A DNA stretch of 64,000 bases from Lysobacter defluvii IMMIB APB-9 = DSM 18482 (GCF_000423325.1 NZ_AUHT01000006.1:248001-312000), one strand, 5' to 3'. Positions 55,152 to 63,784 are shown, numbered from the stretch's first letter. Notes: generated by a model from the sequence alone, not told the origin. A program made the numbers and translations.

Positions 55152-55635
55152 GCCCGTGCGGCTGCTGCTCGTCTGCCTGGGCAACATCTGCCGCTCGCCG
55201 ATGGCCGAGGGCGTGCTGCGCGAACGCATCGAGCGGGAAGGCCTGGCCGACCGGGTCGAGCTGGACTCCGCCGGCATGGGTCCCTGGCACGTCGGTCGTC
55301 CTCCCGACCCGCGCGCGATCCGGTCGGCCGCGGACCACGGCATCGACATCTCGGGTCTGCGCGGGCGCCAGGTGGACGCGCGCGATTTCGATCGCTTCGA
55401 CTGGCTGCTGTGCGCCGACCGCTTCAACTTGCGCGAGTTGCAGGCGCTCGCCCCGGATCCGGACGCCCGCCGCCGGGCCGCGCTGCTGCTGGACTGGTCG
55501 GGGGCGCGGCGCAATGGGGAGATCCCGGATCCGTATACCGGCGGGCCCGAGCACTTCGAGCAGGTCTGGGACCTCTTGCAGCAGGCCGCCGATGGCGTGG
55601 TCCACCGCCTGCGCGACGAACTGCGCGGCCGCTGA
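55144..55635 (+). CDS. Low-molecular-weight protein tyrosine phosphatase
   Basis: 163 residues. P-loop CLGNICRS (nucleophile C11, Arg17) is at the N-terminus, and the general-acid aspartate lies in IPDPYTGG (about 125-132). The family dephosphorylates tyrosine residues, often of bacterial tyrosine kinases in exopolysaccharide export; here no such kinase is adjacent. It overlaps kdsB by 8 bases and is probably cotranscribed with it. Confidence 0.92.
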   Translation: MAEPVRLLLVCLGNICRSPMAEGVLRERIEREGLADRVELDSAGMGPWHVGRPPDPRAIRSAADHGIDISGLRGRQVDARDFDRFDWLLCADRFNLRELQALAPDPDARRRAALLLDWSGARRNGEIPDPYTGGPEHFEQVWDLLQQAADGVVHRLRDELRGR

Positions 55636-55655
55636 CGGCGGCCTTGACCCCCGGC

Positions 55656-56945
55656 TCAGGCCAGCCAGGCAAGCAGCTGCACGATCCCGAACAGCAGCCC
55701 GCCGATCAGCGCGCCGATCGCGGTCCCGTTGTAGCGGATGTACTGCAGGTCGCTGCCCACGCTCAGCTCCAGCTCGCGCACCAGCTCATCGGTGTCCCAG
55801 CGCCCGACGCGCTCGACGATGAAGTCGCGGATCCCTCCGCGGTAGCGCTCCACCAGCGGGCCGAGGGTGTCGGCGAGCCAGCGGTTGATCCACTCGCGCA
55901 TCGCCGCGTCCTCCACCAGCCGCTCGCCCAGCACCTGCGCGGCGCGAGTGGCGCGGGCCGCGATGCGCGAATCCTCCCGCTGGAGGTCGGCCTCCAGCCA
56001 GGCCAGGAGCTGGTTCCACAGGCCGTGGATGTAGCGGGGCAGGGCGGGGTCGTCCAGCAGGCGGTCGCGCAGCTCCCCGACCCGGGCGCGCAGGGCATCG
56101 TCGTGGTGGAGGCGCTCGATGAAATCCTCGACGTAGTGGTCGAAGCGCAGCCGCATCTCGTGGTGCGGGTCGGCTGCCATCTGCGCGACCAGGTCGGCCA
56201 CCCCGGCCACGACCTTGCCGGCCAGCTTGCGTGCGACCGGCTCGTCCAACCCGGTGATCCGCAGGACCGACCACATCTGCGGACTGATCCGCGCCGCCAC
56301 CATCTCCTGGGTCGCGGGGTCGGCGAGGAAGGCGCCCAGATCGCGCAGCACGCTGTCCAGCAGGGCCTGGTGCCGGCGCTCGTGGGTCATCAGCCGGAGC
56401 ACCTGCGCCGACAGGCCGGCCAGATCCATGCGCTGCAGCTGTTCGCGGGTCAGGCGCTGCAGGAAGCCGTGCAGCCGTTCGCTGTCGAGCAGGGCGAGCA
56501 CGTGCGGTGACAGCTGGACCACCAGGGCACCCGCCTTTTGCGCGTGCCGCGGGTCGGCCAGCGCGTTGGCCATCCTCCAGGCCGGGTCGAACTCCTCCAG
56601 CTTGCGGACCACCTCGCGGCGCTCCAGGAAGTGCTCGCAGATGAAGTCGGCCAGGGCGCGGCCCAGCTGCGCCTTGCGCCGCGGGATGATCGCGGTGTGC
56701 GGGATCCAGCGCTGGCCCAGCGGGTGGCGGAACAGCGCGACCACCGCGAACCAGTCGGCCAGCCCGCCGATCATCGCCGCCTCGGCCATGGCGACCACCA
56801 GGCTGAAGCCCCAGTGCGGCGACCGCAGCTCGAGCCAGCTGCCGGCGATGAACACCAGCGCGGCCGCCACCAGCATGGCGACGGCGATGCGCTTGCGGCG
56901 GGCCAGCGCGAGCGCGCGGGGGGAGGTCGGTTCGGCAGGCGCCAT
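55656..56945 (-). CDS. DUF445 family membrane protein
   Basis: 429 residues. An N-terminal hydrophobic pair (about 20-70) is followed by the DUF445 hallmark WFAVVALFRHPLGQRWIPHTAIIPRRKAQLG. A long helical, charged midregion follows, with a last membrane helix (GTAIGALIGGLLFGIVQLLAWL). Related to YjiN in E. coli; function unknown. ATG 56945 is favoured. It converges with the phosphatase gene and is divergent from uvrC with 99 bases between starts. Confidence 0.87.
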   Translation of the reverse strand: MAPAEPTSPRALALARRKRIAVAMLVAAALVFIAGSWLELRSPHWGFSLVVAMAEAAMIGGLADWFAVVALFRHPLGQRWIPHTAIIPRRKAQLGRALADFICEHFLERREVVRKLEEFDPAWRMANALADPRHAQKAGALVVQLSPHVLALLDSERLHGFLQRLTREQLQRMDLAGLSAQVLRLMTHERRHQALLDSVLRDLGAFLADPATQEMVAARISPQMWSVLRITGLDEPVARKLAGKVVAGVADLVAQMAADPHHEMRLRFDHYVEDFIERLHHDDALRARVGELRDRLLDDPALPRYIHGLWNQLLAWLEADLQREDSRIAARATRAAQVLGERLVEDAAMREWINRWLADTLGPLVERYRGGIRDFIVERVGRWDTDELVRELELSVGSDLQYIRYNGTAIGALIGGLLFGIVQLLAWLA

Positions 56946-57027
56946 GGCCGGATCATTGCAGCCCACGAGGGCCGGGCGCCACCCGCCGCCGCCTGAACGG
57001 CGCAGGCGGGAGTGGGCCCGGACGGGC

Positions 57028-57033
57028 GATAAT
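57028..57033 (+). promoter_or_regulatory. Putative -10 box GATAAT for uvrC
   Basis: GATAAT followed by GG, only 11 bases before ATG 57045. This implies a leader of about five bases and thus near-leaderless translation. Confidence 0.45.
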
Positions 57034-57044
57034 GGCCGCCATCC

Positions 57045-58973
57045 ATGCAGCAGAAGCCGCCCCCGACGCCCGATCCGCCGCCGTTCGACGGCAAGGCCTT
57101 CGCCCGCGAGCTGAGCACCGCGCCGGGCGTCTACCGCATGATCGGCGCCGACGACCAGGCGCTGTACGTCGGCAAGGCCAGCGCGCTGCGCAACCGCGTG
57201 GGCAGCTACTTCAACGCCACGCCCAAGTCCGCCCGCATCATGTCGATGCTGGCGCAGACGGTGCGGATGGAGGTCACCGTCACCCGGACCGAGTCCGAGG
57301 CGCTGATCCTCGAGAACGAGCTGATCAAGTCGCTCAAGCCGCGCTACAACGTGCTGCTGCGCGACGACAAGAGCTACCCGTACGTGCTGATGACCCGCGA
57401 GCAGTGGCCGCGGATCGCCATGCACCGCGGGCCGCGCTCCACCCCGGGCCGCTACTTCGGGCCGTACGCCAGCGTCGGCGCGGTGCGCGACACGCTCAAC
57501 CTGATCCACAAGCTGTTCAAGCTGCGCAGCTGCGAGGACAGCGTCTTCCGCAACCGCAGCCGGCCCTGCCTGCAGTACCAGATCGGCCGCTGCAGCGCGC
57601 CCTGCGTGGGGCTGGTGCATGCCCGCGACTACGCCGAGAGCGTCCGCCAGGCCACGCTGCTGCTGGAAGGCCGCAGTGACCAGCTGACCGACGAGCTGGG
57701 CAAGCAGATGGAGCACGCCAGCACCCGGCTGGACTTCGAGGAGGCCGCCCGCCTTCGCGACCTGATCAGCTCCATCCGCACCCTGCAGGCCCGCCAGTAC
57801 GTCGATGGCCGCGCGGCCGACCTGGACGTGCTGGCGATCGCCATGCAGGGCGCCAGCGCCTGCGTGGTGCTGCTGAGCTTTCGCGACGGGCGGAACCTGG
57901 GCACGCGCTCGTTCTTCCCGAAGACCAACGGCGTGGAGGATCCCGCGGAAGTGCTGGCCGCCTTCGTGTCCCAGCACTATGGCGAGCAACTGCCCCCGTC
58001 GGAGATCGTGATCGACCGCGACATCCCCGACCGGGAGCTGCTCGAGGAAGCCCTGTCGACCACCGGCGAGCGGCGGGTCCAGCTTCGACACCGGGTGCGC
58101 GGCGACCGCGCCCGCTACCTGGACATGGCCGCCCGCAACGCCCAGATCACGCTGGCAAGCGAGATGACCAGCAGCGCCGCCCAGCTCGCCCGCGCCGAGG
58201 GCCTGCAGGAACTGCTGGCGCTGCCGGAGCTGCCCGGCCGGATCGAGTGCTTCGACATCAGCCACACCATGGGCGAGGCGACCGTGGCCTCGTGCGTGGT
58301 GTTCGACGCCGAGGGTCCGGTGCGCAGCCAGTACCGGCGCTTCAACATCAGTGGCATCGAGCCCGGCGACGACTACGCCGCCATGCACCAGGCCCTGACC
58401 CGGCGCTTCCGGCGCGCCGTGGCGGTAGCGGGGGAGGGTGGCGCGCCGGCCGCGGGCAAGCCCGACAAGGCGCGCGGCGTGCTGCCCGACGTGCTGCTCA
58501 TCGACGGCGGCGCCGGGCAGGTCGCCCAGGCCAACGAGGTGCTGGGCGAGCTGGGGCTCACCGGAATCGCGGTGGTCGGCGTCGCCAAGGGCCCGGCCCG
58601 TCGCCCCGGCGACGAGGAGCTACTCCTTCCCGATGGCCGCAAGGTGCGCCCGGGACCGGAATCGCCGGCCCTGCAGCTGGTCCAGCAGGTCCGCGACGAG
58701 GCCCACCGCTTCGCCATCACCGGGCATCGCGGCCGCCGCGCCAAGGCACGCAACACCAGCCGGCTGGAGGACATCCCCGGCATCGGCCCGCGCCGGCGCG
58801 CCAACCTGCTCAGGCACTTCGGCGGCCTGGGCGGGCTGAAGGCGGCCGGCGTCGAGGAAATCGCCCGCGTGGAAGGGGTCAACGCGGCCCTCGCCGAGCG
58901 GATCTATGCCACCCTTCATGGCCTGGAAACAGCCCCGCCGCCCGGCGCGGAGCAGGGGCGGAGCAACCCATGA
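57045..58973 (+). CDS. uvrC: UvrABC nucleotide excision repair subunit C
   Basis: 642 residues. The GIY-YIG nuclease domain begins PGVYRMIGADDQALYVGKA. A Cys-rich zone (RSRPCLQYQIGRCSAPC) is followed by a UVR motif, an RNase H-like C-terminal nuclease domain (IECFDISHTMGEATVASCVVF; LLIDGGAGQV) and terminal helix-hairpin-helix motifs (DIPGIGPRRRANLLRHFGG). It makes the two incisions around a lesion. Its end overlaps pgsA by 4 bases. Confidence 0.97.
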   Translation: MQQKPPPTPDPPPFDGKAFARELSTAPGVYRMIGADDQALYVGKASALRNRVGSYFNATPKSARIMSMLAQTVRMEVTVTRTESEALILENELIKSLKPRYNVLLRDDKSYPYVLMTREQWPRIAMHRGPRSTPGRYFGPYASVGAVRDTLNLIHKLFKLRSCEDSVFRNRSRPCLQYQIGRCSAPCVGLVHARDYAESVRQATLLLEGRSDQLTDELGKQMEHASTRLDFEEAARLRDLISSIRTLQARQYVDGRAADLDVLAIAMQGASACVVLLSFRDGRNLGTRSFFPKTNGVEDPAEVLAAFVSQHYGEQLPPSEIVIDRDIPDRELLEEALSTTGERRVQLRHRVRGDRARYLDMAARNAQITLASEMTSSAAQLARAEGLQELLALPELPGRIECFDISHTMGEATVASCVVFDAEGPVRSQYRRFNISGIEPGDDYAAMHQALTRRFRRAVAVAGEGGAPAAGKPDKARGVLPDVLLIDGGAGQVAQANEVLGELGLTGIAVVGVAKGPARRPGDEELLLPDGRKVRPGPESPALQLVQQVRDEAHRFAITGHRGRRAKARNTSRLEDIPGIGPRRRANLLRHFGGLGGLKAAGVEEIARVEGVNAALAERIYATLHGLETAPPPGAEQGRSNP

Positions 58974-59533
58974 GACTGACCGTACCGACCATTCTGACCC
59001 TGCTGCGGATGCTGATGATCCCGGTGCTGGTCCTGGTGTTCTACCTGCCGTTCAAGTGGGCCAACTTCGCGGCCGCGGCGCTGTTCGCGTTCGCCTCGCT
59101 GACCGACTGGGCCGACGGCTGGATCGCGCGGCGCTACAACCAGTACTCCAACTTCGGCGCCTTCCTGGACCCGGTGGCCGACAAGCTCATGGTCGCGGTG
59201 GCGCTGATGCTGATCGTGCAGGCCCACCCCACGGTGTGGATGGCGCTGTGGGCGGCGGTGATCATCGGCCGTGAGATCGCCGTGTCGGCGCTGCGCGAGT
59301 GGATGGCCGAGGTCGGCCAGCGCTCGAAGGTCAAGGTCGCCACGCTGGGCAAGCTCAAGACCGTGGTCCAGATGGTCGCGCTGGTGATGCTGCTGTACCA
59401 GGAAGACCTCCTGGGGCTGCCGGTGTTCGTCGTCGGCGAGTGGCTGCTGGCGGGCGCCGCGCTGCTCACGCTGTGGTCCGGCTTCGAGTACCTGCGGGCC
59501 GCGTGGCCCTCTTTGAAGGAAGATGTGAAATAA
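58970..59533 (+). CDS. pgsA: CDP-diacylglycerol--glycerol-3-phosphate 3-phosphatidyltransferase
   Basis: 187 residues with several membrane helices. The CDP-alcohol phosphotransferase motif D-G-x2-A-R-x8-G-x3-D-x3-D is complete ([24 protein letters not shown] region). It makes phosphatidylglycerol-phosphate, the route to PG and cardiolipin. It follows uvrC, as in many gammaproteobacteria, with ATGA overlap at 58970. tRNA genes follow. Confidence 0.95.
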   Translation: MRLTVPTILTLLRMLMIPVLVLVFYLPFKWANFAAAALFAFASLTDWADGWIARRYNQYSNFGAFLDPVADKLMVAVALMLIVQAHPTVWMALWAAVIIGREIAVSALREWMAEVGQRSKVKVATLGKLKTVVQMVALVMLLYQEDLLGLPVFVVGEWLLAGAALLTLWSGFEYLRAAWPSLKEDVK

Positions 59534-59536
59534 CAG

Positions 59537-59564
59537 TTGACAGGTTCCGCCGCATGTCTAAAAT
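59537..59564 (+). promoter_or_regulatory. sigma70-type promoter of the tRNA-Gly gene
   Basis: Perfect -35 TTGACA (59537-59542), 16-base spacer and -10 TAAAAT (59559-59564). Transcription would start about 6 bases before the tRNA. This is the clearest promoter in the window. Confidence 0.8.
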
Positions 59565-59576
59565 GGCGGCTCCCAA

Positions 59577-59652
<76 letters not shown>

Positions 59653-59701
59653 AACAAGCGGCTGCAAAGCCGGCGCTCCGGATCACCGGGGCAGCGCAGA
59701 A

Positions 59702-59731
59702 CAAAGCCCCGTTCGCGGGGTTTTGTTTTTT
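59702..59731 (+). terminator. Hairpin terminator after tRNA-Gly
   Basis: CCCCG-TTCG-CGGGG hairpin with AA/TT extensions and a TTTTGTTTTTT tract. It separates tRNA-Gly from tRNA-Cys, so the latter depends on read-through or an unseen promoter. Confidence 0.8.
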
Positions 59732-59746
59732 GCGGTAACGCCATCC

Positions 59747-59820
59747 GGCCTGATGGCAGAGTGGTTATGCAGCGGACTGCAAATCCGCGTACGCCGGTTC
59801 GATTCCGACTCAGGCCTCCA
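59747..59820 (+). tRNA. tRNA-Cys (anticodon GCA)
   Basis: 74 bases. Acceptor GGCCTGA/TCAGGCC, anticodon loop CTGCAAA, T-loop TTCGATT, and a genomically encoded TCCA 3' end. Confidence 0.94.
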
Positions 59821-59825
59821 GGATC

Positions 59826-59853
59826 AAACCCCTGACACCGTCAGGGGTTTTTT
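59826..59853 (+). terminator. Hairpin terminator after tRNA-Cys
   Basis: CCCCTGA pairs with TCAGGGG (loop CACCG), followed by six T residues. Ends the tRNA-Cys transcript before the tRNA-Leu gene. Confidence 0.85.
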
Positions 59854-59890
59854 CTTGGGCGCCGCCCGGCGGGAGGGCGCCTTCGCCCGC

Positions 59891-59896
59891 TACACT
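59891..59896 (+). promoter_or_regulatory. Putative -10 box TACACT for the tRNA-Leu gene
   Basis: TACACT lies 9 bases before the first base of the truncated tRNA-Leu. No convincing -35 is visible. Confidence 0.45.
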
Positions 59897-59905
59897 CCAC
59901 ACCGC

Positions 59906-59950
59906 GCCCGGATGGCGGAACTGGTAGACGCAACGGACTTAAAATCCCTC
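59906..59950 (+). pseudogene. tRNA-Leu (UAA) gene missing its 3' half
   Basis: The 5' acceptor strand GCCCGGA, D-arm GCGGAACTGGTAGACGC and anticodon stem-loop through ACGGACTTAAAATCC (anticodon TAA at 59940-59942) are intact. Afterwards the expected variable arm, TTCGA T-loop and TCCGGGC acceptor strand are absent. Even the last two pairs of the anticodon stem (expected GT, found CT) are altered. The CCCTC that follows AAAAT is the sequence seen in other tRNA-Leu(UAA) versions, so the break looks like a recombined attachment core. The product cannot fold as a tRNA. Confidence 0.65.
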
Positions 59951-60030
59951 AAAGTTGCGTGCCGTTCGGCCTGTAAGTGGTTTATAGGCAAGGGGATGCC
60001 CCGAGGCGGTCTTCTGTGCGCCATGGCTTC

Positions 60031-60051
60031 TTTGCCGTTTGTTTGCCGTTT
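60031..60051 (+). repeat. Two direct 10-bp repeats TTTGCCGTTT next to the tRNA-Leu break
   Basis: TTTGCCGTTT occurs at 60031-60040 and 60042-60051, 11 bases apart, one helical turn. Closely spaced short direct repeats beside a tRNA junction resemble arm-type integrase sites. This is inference only. Confidence 0.4.
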
Positions 60052-60309
60052 CGCGAGAGGTTGAGAAGAGGGTCCAACCCAGTCGGCCTCGATGTGCGTG
60101 TGCCTATCTCACCTTGAGCAGCTGGTCCCAGTGTGTGGTGTAGGCCGGCGACAGGTGCTCTCGGCGCATCGAGCACCGCGTCGGCCTTGGCCGGTGCGCC
60201 GACGCAAATCCCACCGTCCCCCGGCCGAAGCACCGATTGGCTTGGTCAAGCGCCACCATGGGCTTTTCGGATCGCGGATCCACGTCCGCGAACAGGTCGG
60301 CTTGGTACA

Positions 60310-60473
60310 TGAGCCTGCTGGGCAGCGGGATGACGCTGTCCTACTTCATCTTCTCGCACAACCAGGATTCGGTCGTGGTCATCCAGAACCTGTTCCCGGC
60401 CTTCACCGCCGCCTACAGCCTGCAGCTGGATATCCGGCATCGTCGCAGGGTGGAGAACCGCGTTCCGGAGTAG
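60310..60473 (+). pseudogene. Fragment of a LAB_N-like (lipid A biosynthesis N-terminal domain) membrane protein
   Basis: About 54 readable residues, MSLLGSGMTLSYFIFSHNQD followed by SVVVIQNLFPAFTAAYSLQLD, resemble the last two helices of LAB_N domain proteins. In that family a WxxSLxGS motif is followed by a short loop and a NLFPAF-type helix. The frame runs upstream to 60237 through sequence that does not look like the family's first helix, so the 5' part seems lost. It has no good start signal. It could also be a short real membrane protein. Confidence 0.42.
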
Positions 60474-60540
60474 TCGTACCGGACACTTGCCGCCGAGTTC
60501 GCGATGTATCGTGATCGCATTGCTCGTGCGGGAGATACTC

Positions 60541-60918
60541 TTGCTGCCATCCTTCATTGCCGTGGGGGTGGGCGCTGCACTCGGCGCGTGGATCCGCTGG
60601 GGCCTGAGCGCCTGGCTCAATCCGCTCAACGCGCAGCTGCCGCTTGGCACCCTGGGTTCAAACCTGATCGGCGGCTACGGCGTCGGCGTTGCAGTCGGGT
60701 GGCTTGCCATGCACCCGGAGGTGCCGCCGGAATGGCGGCTGTTCGCGATTACTGGGCTGCTCGGCGGGCTGACGACCTTCTCTACTTTTTCGGCCGAAGT
60801 CGTCCAGCTGCTGGGGCGGCAACAGTTCACATGGGCCCTGGCGACGGTTGCCGCGCATACGCTCGGGTCGTTCATCATGACCGCGGCGGGGTTGATGACC
60901 GTCCAAGCAATGCGATAG
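60541..60918 (+). CDS. fluC: Fluoride ion channel FluC (CrcB)
   Basis: 125 residues with four helices. The Fluc signature is complete: GALGAWIRW, then the central GTLGSNLIGGYGVG and the TTFSTFSAE motif (about 78-86), which carries the Phe/Ser pore residues. FluC dimers export fluoride. TTG 60541 is preferred because GGGAG lies at 60530-60534 and the length then matches the family; GTG 60511 is an alternative. It precedes copA by 32 bases in the same direction. Confidence 0.87.
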   Translation: MLPSFIAVGVGAALGAWIRWGLSAWLNPLNAQLPLGTLGSNLIGGYGVGVAVGWLAMHPEVPPEWRLFAITGLLGGLTTFSTFSAEVVQLLGRQQFTWALATVAAHTLGSFIMTAAGLMTVQAMR

Positions 60919-60950
60919 CAGGCGTGGTCTTTCCAACTTGGAGGTAGTGC

Positions 60951-63242
60951 ATGGCTGTCCCGGCAACCGATCCGGTCTGTGGAATGAACGTCGACCCCGA
61001 GCAGACGCCGCATCACGCGGACCATCAGGGGACCACCTACCACTTCTGCTCGGCGCGTTGCCGCGAGAAGTTCATTGCAGACCCCGAAAGGCACTTGTCG
61101 CCCGCTCCGGCAGCGCGGTCGGCGCCCGCGCCGGCGGGTGCCATCTATATCTGCCCGATGCATCCGGAGGTACGCCAGGACCACCCGGGCAATTGCCCCA
61201 TCTGCGGTATGGCCCTGGAACCGGAGATGCCGGGCCTCGACGACGAGGAGAACCCGGAGCTCGTGGATTTCTCCCGCCGGTTCTGGTGGACGCTGCCGCT
61301 GACCATCGTGGTCGTGGTGCTGGCCATGTTCGGCCAGTACTTCCAGGCCTGGCTGTCGGTCGACGCGCAAACCTGGACGGAGCTGGTACTGACCACCCCG
61401 GTTGTGTTGTGGGCGGCTTGGCCGTTCTTCGTGCGTTGCGTGCAGTCGATCCGCAACCGCAGCCCCAACATGTGGACGCTGATCGGAATCGGCGTTGCCG
61501 CCGCCTACCTCTACAGCGTGGTGGCCACCGTCGCGCCGGGCCTGTTCCCGGCGTCGTTCCATGAGGACGGGCGGGTCGGCGTGTACTTCGAGGCGGCGGC
61601 GGTAATCGTGTCGCTCACCCTTTTGGGCCAGTTGCTGGAGCTGCGCGCACGCTCGAAGACCTCCGCTGCCATCAAGGCACTGCTGGGCCTGGCACCGAAG
61701 ACCGCGCGCCGGCTGCGCGATGACGGCACCGAAGAAGACATCGAGCTGAGCCATGTCCACGTGGGGGACCGGCTGCGGGTGCGACCGGGCGAGAAGGTGC
61801 CGGTCGACGGCACGGTGTTGGAGGGGCGCTCCAATCTCGACGAGTCCATGCTGACCGGCGAACCCGTCCCGGTGGAGAAATCAGCCGGTGACACGGTGAT
61901 CGGCGCGACCCTCAACGGCAACGGCAGCCTGGTGATCCGTGCCGAAAAGATCGGATCAGCGACCGTGCTCGCACAGATCGTCCAGATGGTGGCCCAAGCG
62001 CAGCGCTCGCGCGCGCCCATGCAGCGGATGGCGGACAAAGCGGCGTACTGGTTCGTGCTCGCGGTGCTTGCGGTGGCCGTGATCACCCTGTTCGTCTGGG
62101 GCCTGTTCGGGCCGGAGCCCTCCTGGACGTTCGCGGTGCTCAACGCCGTGTCGGTGCTGATCATCGCCTGCCCCTGCGCCCTGGGGCTGGCCACGCCCAT
62201 GTCGATCATGGTGGCCACCGGGCGAGGTGCGCAGGCAGGCGTGCTCTTCAGGGATGCCGAGGCCATCGAGAATTTCCGCCGCATCGACACGCTGATCGTC
62301 GACAAGACGGGGACGTTGACCGAGGGCCGCCCGGCGTTCCGCACCGCGGCCGGCCTGGCCGGCTTTGACGAGACGGAAGTGCTGCGGCTCGCCGCGAGCC
62401 TCGACCAGGGCAGCGAGCATCCCCTGGCGGACGCCATCGTTGCCGAGGCGCGCCGGCGCGAGCTCGATCTGGAGAAGCCAGAGCATTTCGAGTCCTCAAC
62501 CGGCATCGGGGTCCGCGGCACGGTCGGCGGCCGGACCCTGGCACTGGGCAACACCGAGCTGATGATCGAGGAAGGCGTGGACGCCTCGCCGCTACGCGAG
62601 CAGGCCGAGAGCCTGCGCCAGGAAGGTGCCAGCGTGATGTTCCTGGCGGTGGACGACAGCCTGGCCGGCCTGGTTGCGGTGGCCGATCCGATCAAGGCTT
62701 CAACCCCGGCCGCGATCCGTGCGCTGCACGAGGCGGGGCTGCGCATCGTCATGGCCACGGGGGACGGGGTCACCACCGCACACGCCGTGGCCCGCGAGCT
62801 GGGCATCGACGAGGTCCACGGCGAGGTGCGTCCCAAGGACAAGGTCGACCTGGTTCAGCGCCTCAGGGCCGAGGGCCGCAAGGTGGCCATGGCCGGCGAT
62901 GGCATCAATGATGCCCCGGCCTTGGCCGGTGCGGACATCGGAATCGCAATGGGCACCGGCACGGACGTGGCGATGTCGAGCGCCCAGGTGACGCTGGTGA
63001 AGGGCGACCTGGGCGGGATCGCGCGTGCCCGCCAACTGTCGCAGGCGACGGTGGGCAACATGAAGCAGAACCTGACCTTCGCCTTCCTCTACAACGGACT
63101 GGGCGTGCCGGTGGCCGCCGGCGTGTTGTACCCGCTGACGGGGCTGCTGTTGAGCCCGATGATCGCCGCGTTGGCAATGAGCCTCAGCTCGGTCTCGGTC
63201 GTGTTCAATGCCCTGCGGCTGGGGAATGCCCGGATCGAGTGA
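60951..63242 (+). CDS. copA: Copper-exporting P1B-type ATPase with YHS and heavy-metal-binding N-terminus
   Basis: 763 residues. There is no classic CxxC HMA domain. The N-terminus has a YHS-type metal domain (about 7-50, DPVCGMNV and CSARC) and a heavy-metal-binding domain (about 66-92, [12 protein letters not shown] ... [10 protein letters not shown]). Eight helices surround the transport motif C407-P-C409. The phosphorylation site is D451 in DKTGT, with [14 protein letters not shown]-type (SEHPLADAI) and [10 protein letters not shown] loops intact. It pumps Cu+ (possibly Ag+) outward. GGAGG precedes ATG 60951. Confidence 0.93.
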   Translation: MAVPATDPVCGMNVDPEQTPHHADHQGTTYHFCSARCREKFIADPERHLSPAPAARSAPAPAGAIYICPMHPEVRQDHPGNCPICGMALEPEMPGLDDEENPELVDFSRRFWWTLPLTIVVVVLAMFGQYFQAWLSVDAQTWTELVLTTPVVLWAAWPFFVRCVQSIRNRSPNMWTLIGIGVAAAYLYSVVATVAPGLFPASFHEDGRVGVYFEAAAVIVSLTLLGQLLELRARSKTSAAIKALLGLAPKTARRLRDDGTEEDIELSHVHVGDRLRVRPGEKVPVDGTVLEGRSNLDESMLTGEPVPVEKSAGDTVIGATLNGNGSLVIRAEKIGSATVLAQIVQMVAQAQRSRAPMQRMADKAAYWFVLAVLAVAVITLFVWGLFGPEPSWTFAVLNAVSVLIIACPCALGLATPMSIMVATGRGAQAGVLFRDAEAIENFRRIDTLIVDKTGTLTEGRPAFRTAAGLAGFDETEVLRLAASLDQGSEHPLADAIVAEARRRELDLEKPEHFESSTGIGVRGTVGGRTLALGNTELMIEEGVDASPLREQAESLRQEGASVMFLAVDDSLAGLVAVADPIKASTPAAIRALHEAGLRIVMATGDGVTTAHAVARELGIDEVHGEVRPKDKVDLVQRLRAEGRKVAMAGDGINDAPALAGADIGIAMGTGTDVAMSSAQVTLVKGDLGGIARARQLSQATVGNMKQNLTFAFLYNGLGVPVAAGVLYPLTGLLLSPMIAALAMSLSSVSVVFNALRLGNARIE

Positions 63243-63261
63243 GTAGGGCACGACGCTTTCG

Positions 63262-63275
63262 TTGATCCAGATCAA
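63262..63275 (+). promoter_or_regulatory. Perfect FNR/Anr-type box TTGAT-CCAG-ATCAA
   Basis: Exact TTGAT-N4-ATCAA palindrome between copA and the next gene. Its centre is about 41 bases before a start predicted from TAGCAT (63298-63303), the class II activator position. A perfect 9-bp inverted repeat (63284-63292 with 63301-63309) overlaps the -10. Confidence 0.62.
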
Positions 63276-63334
63276 TCCCTGCGACCCGGATGCCGCCTAG
63301 CATCCGGGTCAACGGATTCAAAGGAGCTTCGGAG

Positions 63335-63703
63335 ATGGTCATGAAGGTTGCAGGTCGGGCACGCTACCGCATGGCGCTTGGTGCGGGTCTGCTGGTGTTG
63401 ACCGTCGCAGGCGCTGCGAACGCTGCACAGCCGTCGCTTTACCACCGCGTGCTGATGCGGGGACAGGTCGTCGAGCAGATCGCCGACAGGACCCTCATCT
63501 GCATCGGCAATGAAGGTGCAGCGCAGGTAGGAGACGAGCTGACAATCCTCCGACACAAGCGCGTTCCACTCAACTCGCGCGGGGGCAAGCGCCGGGCCAG
63601 GCAGGTGGCCACCGCACGGGTAGCGGAGTTGAGCGACTCACACTACGCGCGCGTGGAGATCATCCAGGGCGCAGCGAGGGTCGGGGATCGCATACGCCTT
63701 TGA
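63335..63703 (+). CDS. Small periplasmic protein of unknown function
   Basis: 122 residues. A signal peptide (MALGAGLLVLTVAGAANAAQ) precedes a mature part rich in beta-strand-like segments and basic residues, with a single cysteine (LICIGNEG) and internal VGDELTIL and ARVGDRIRL segments that look alike. No family recognised. AAGGAG and a second GGAG precede ATG 63335 and ATG 63341; either may be used. The upstream FNR-type box suggests low-oxygen or NO regulation. Confidence 0.72.
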   Translation: MVMKVAGRARYRMALGAGLLVLTVAGAANAAQPSLYHRVLMRGQVVEQIADRTLICIGNEGAAQVGDELTILRHKRVPLNSRGGKRRARQVATARVAELSDSHYARVEIIQGAARVGDRIRL

Positions 63704-63784
63704 GCTTTGGTTTTTTGGACCTTTGATTGCGCGGATCCCGGAACTTTCTTCAGCGATTCGATGAGGGACCTCCTACACAGCACG

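Noticed and set aside
59906-59990. Functional tRNA-Leu(UAA)
   Set aside because: The variable arm, T-loop and 3' acceptor strand are missing, so it cannot fold; it was listed as a broken gene.
60092-60514. 140-codon frame upstream of fluC
   Set aside because: Arg/His-rich translation without domain or ribosome site; it shares the region with the LAB_N-like fragment and looks spurious.
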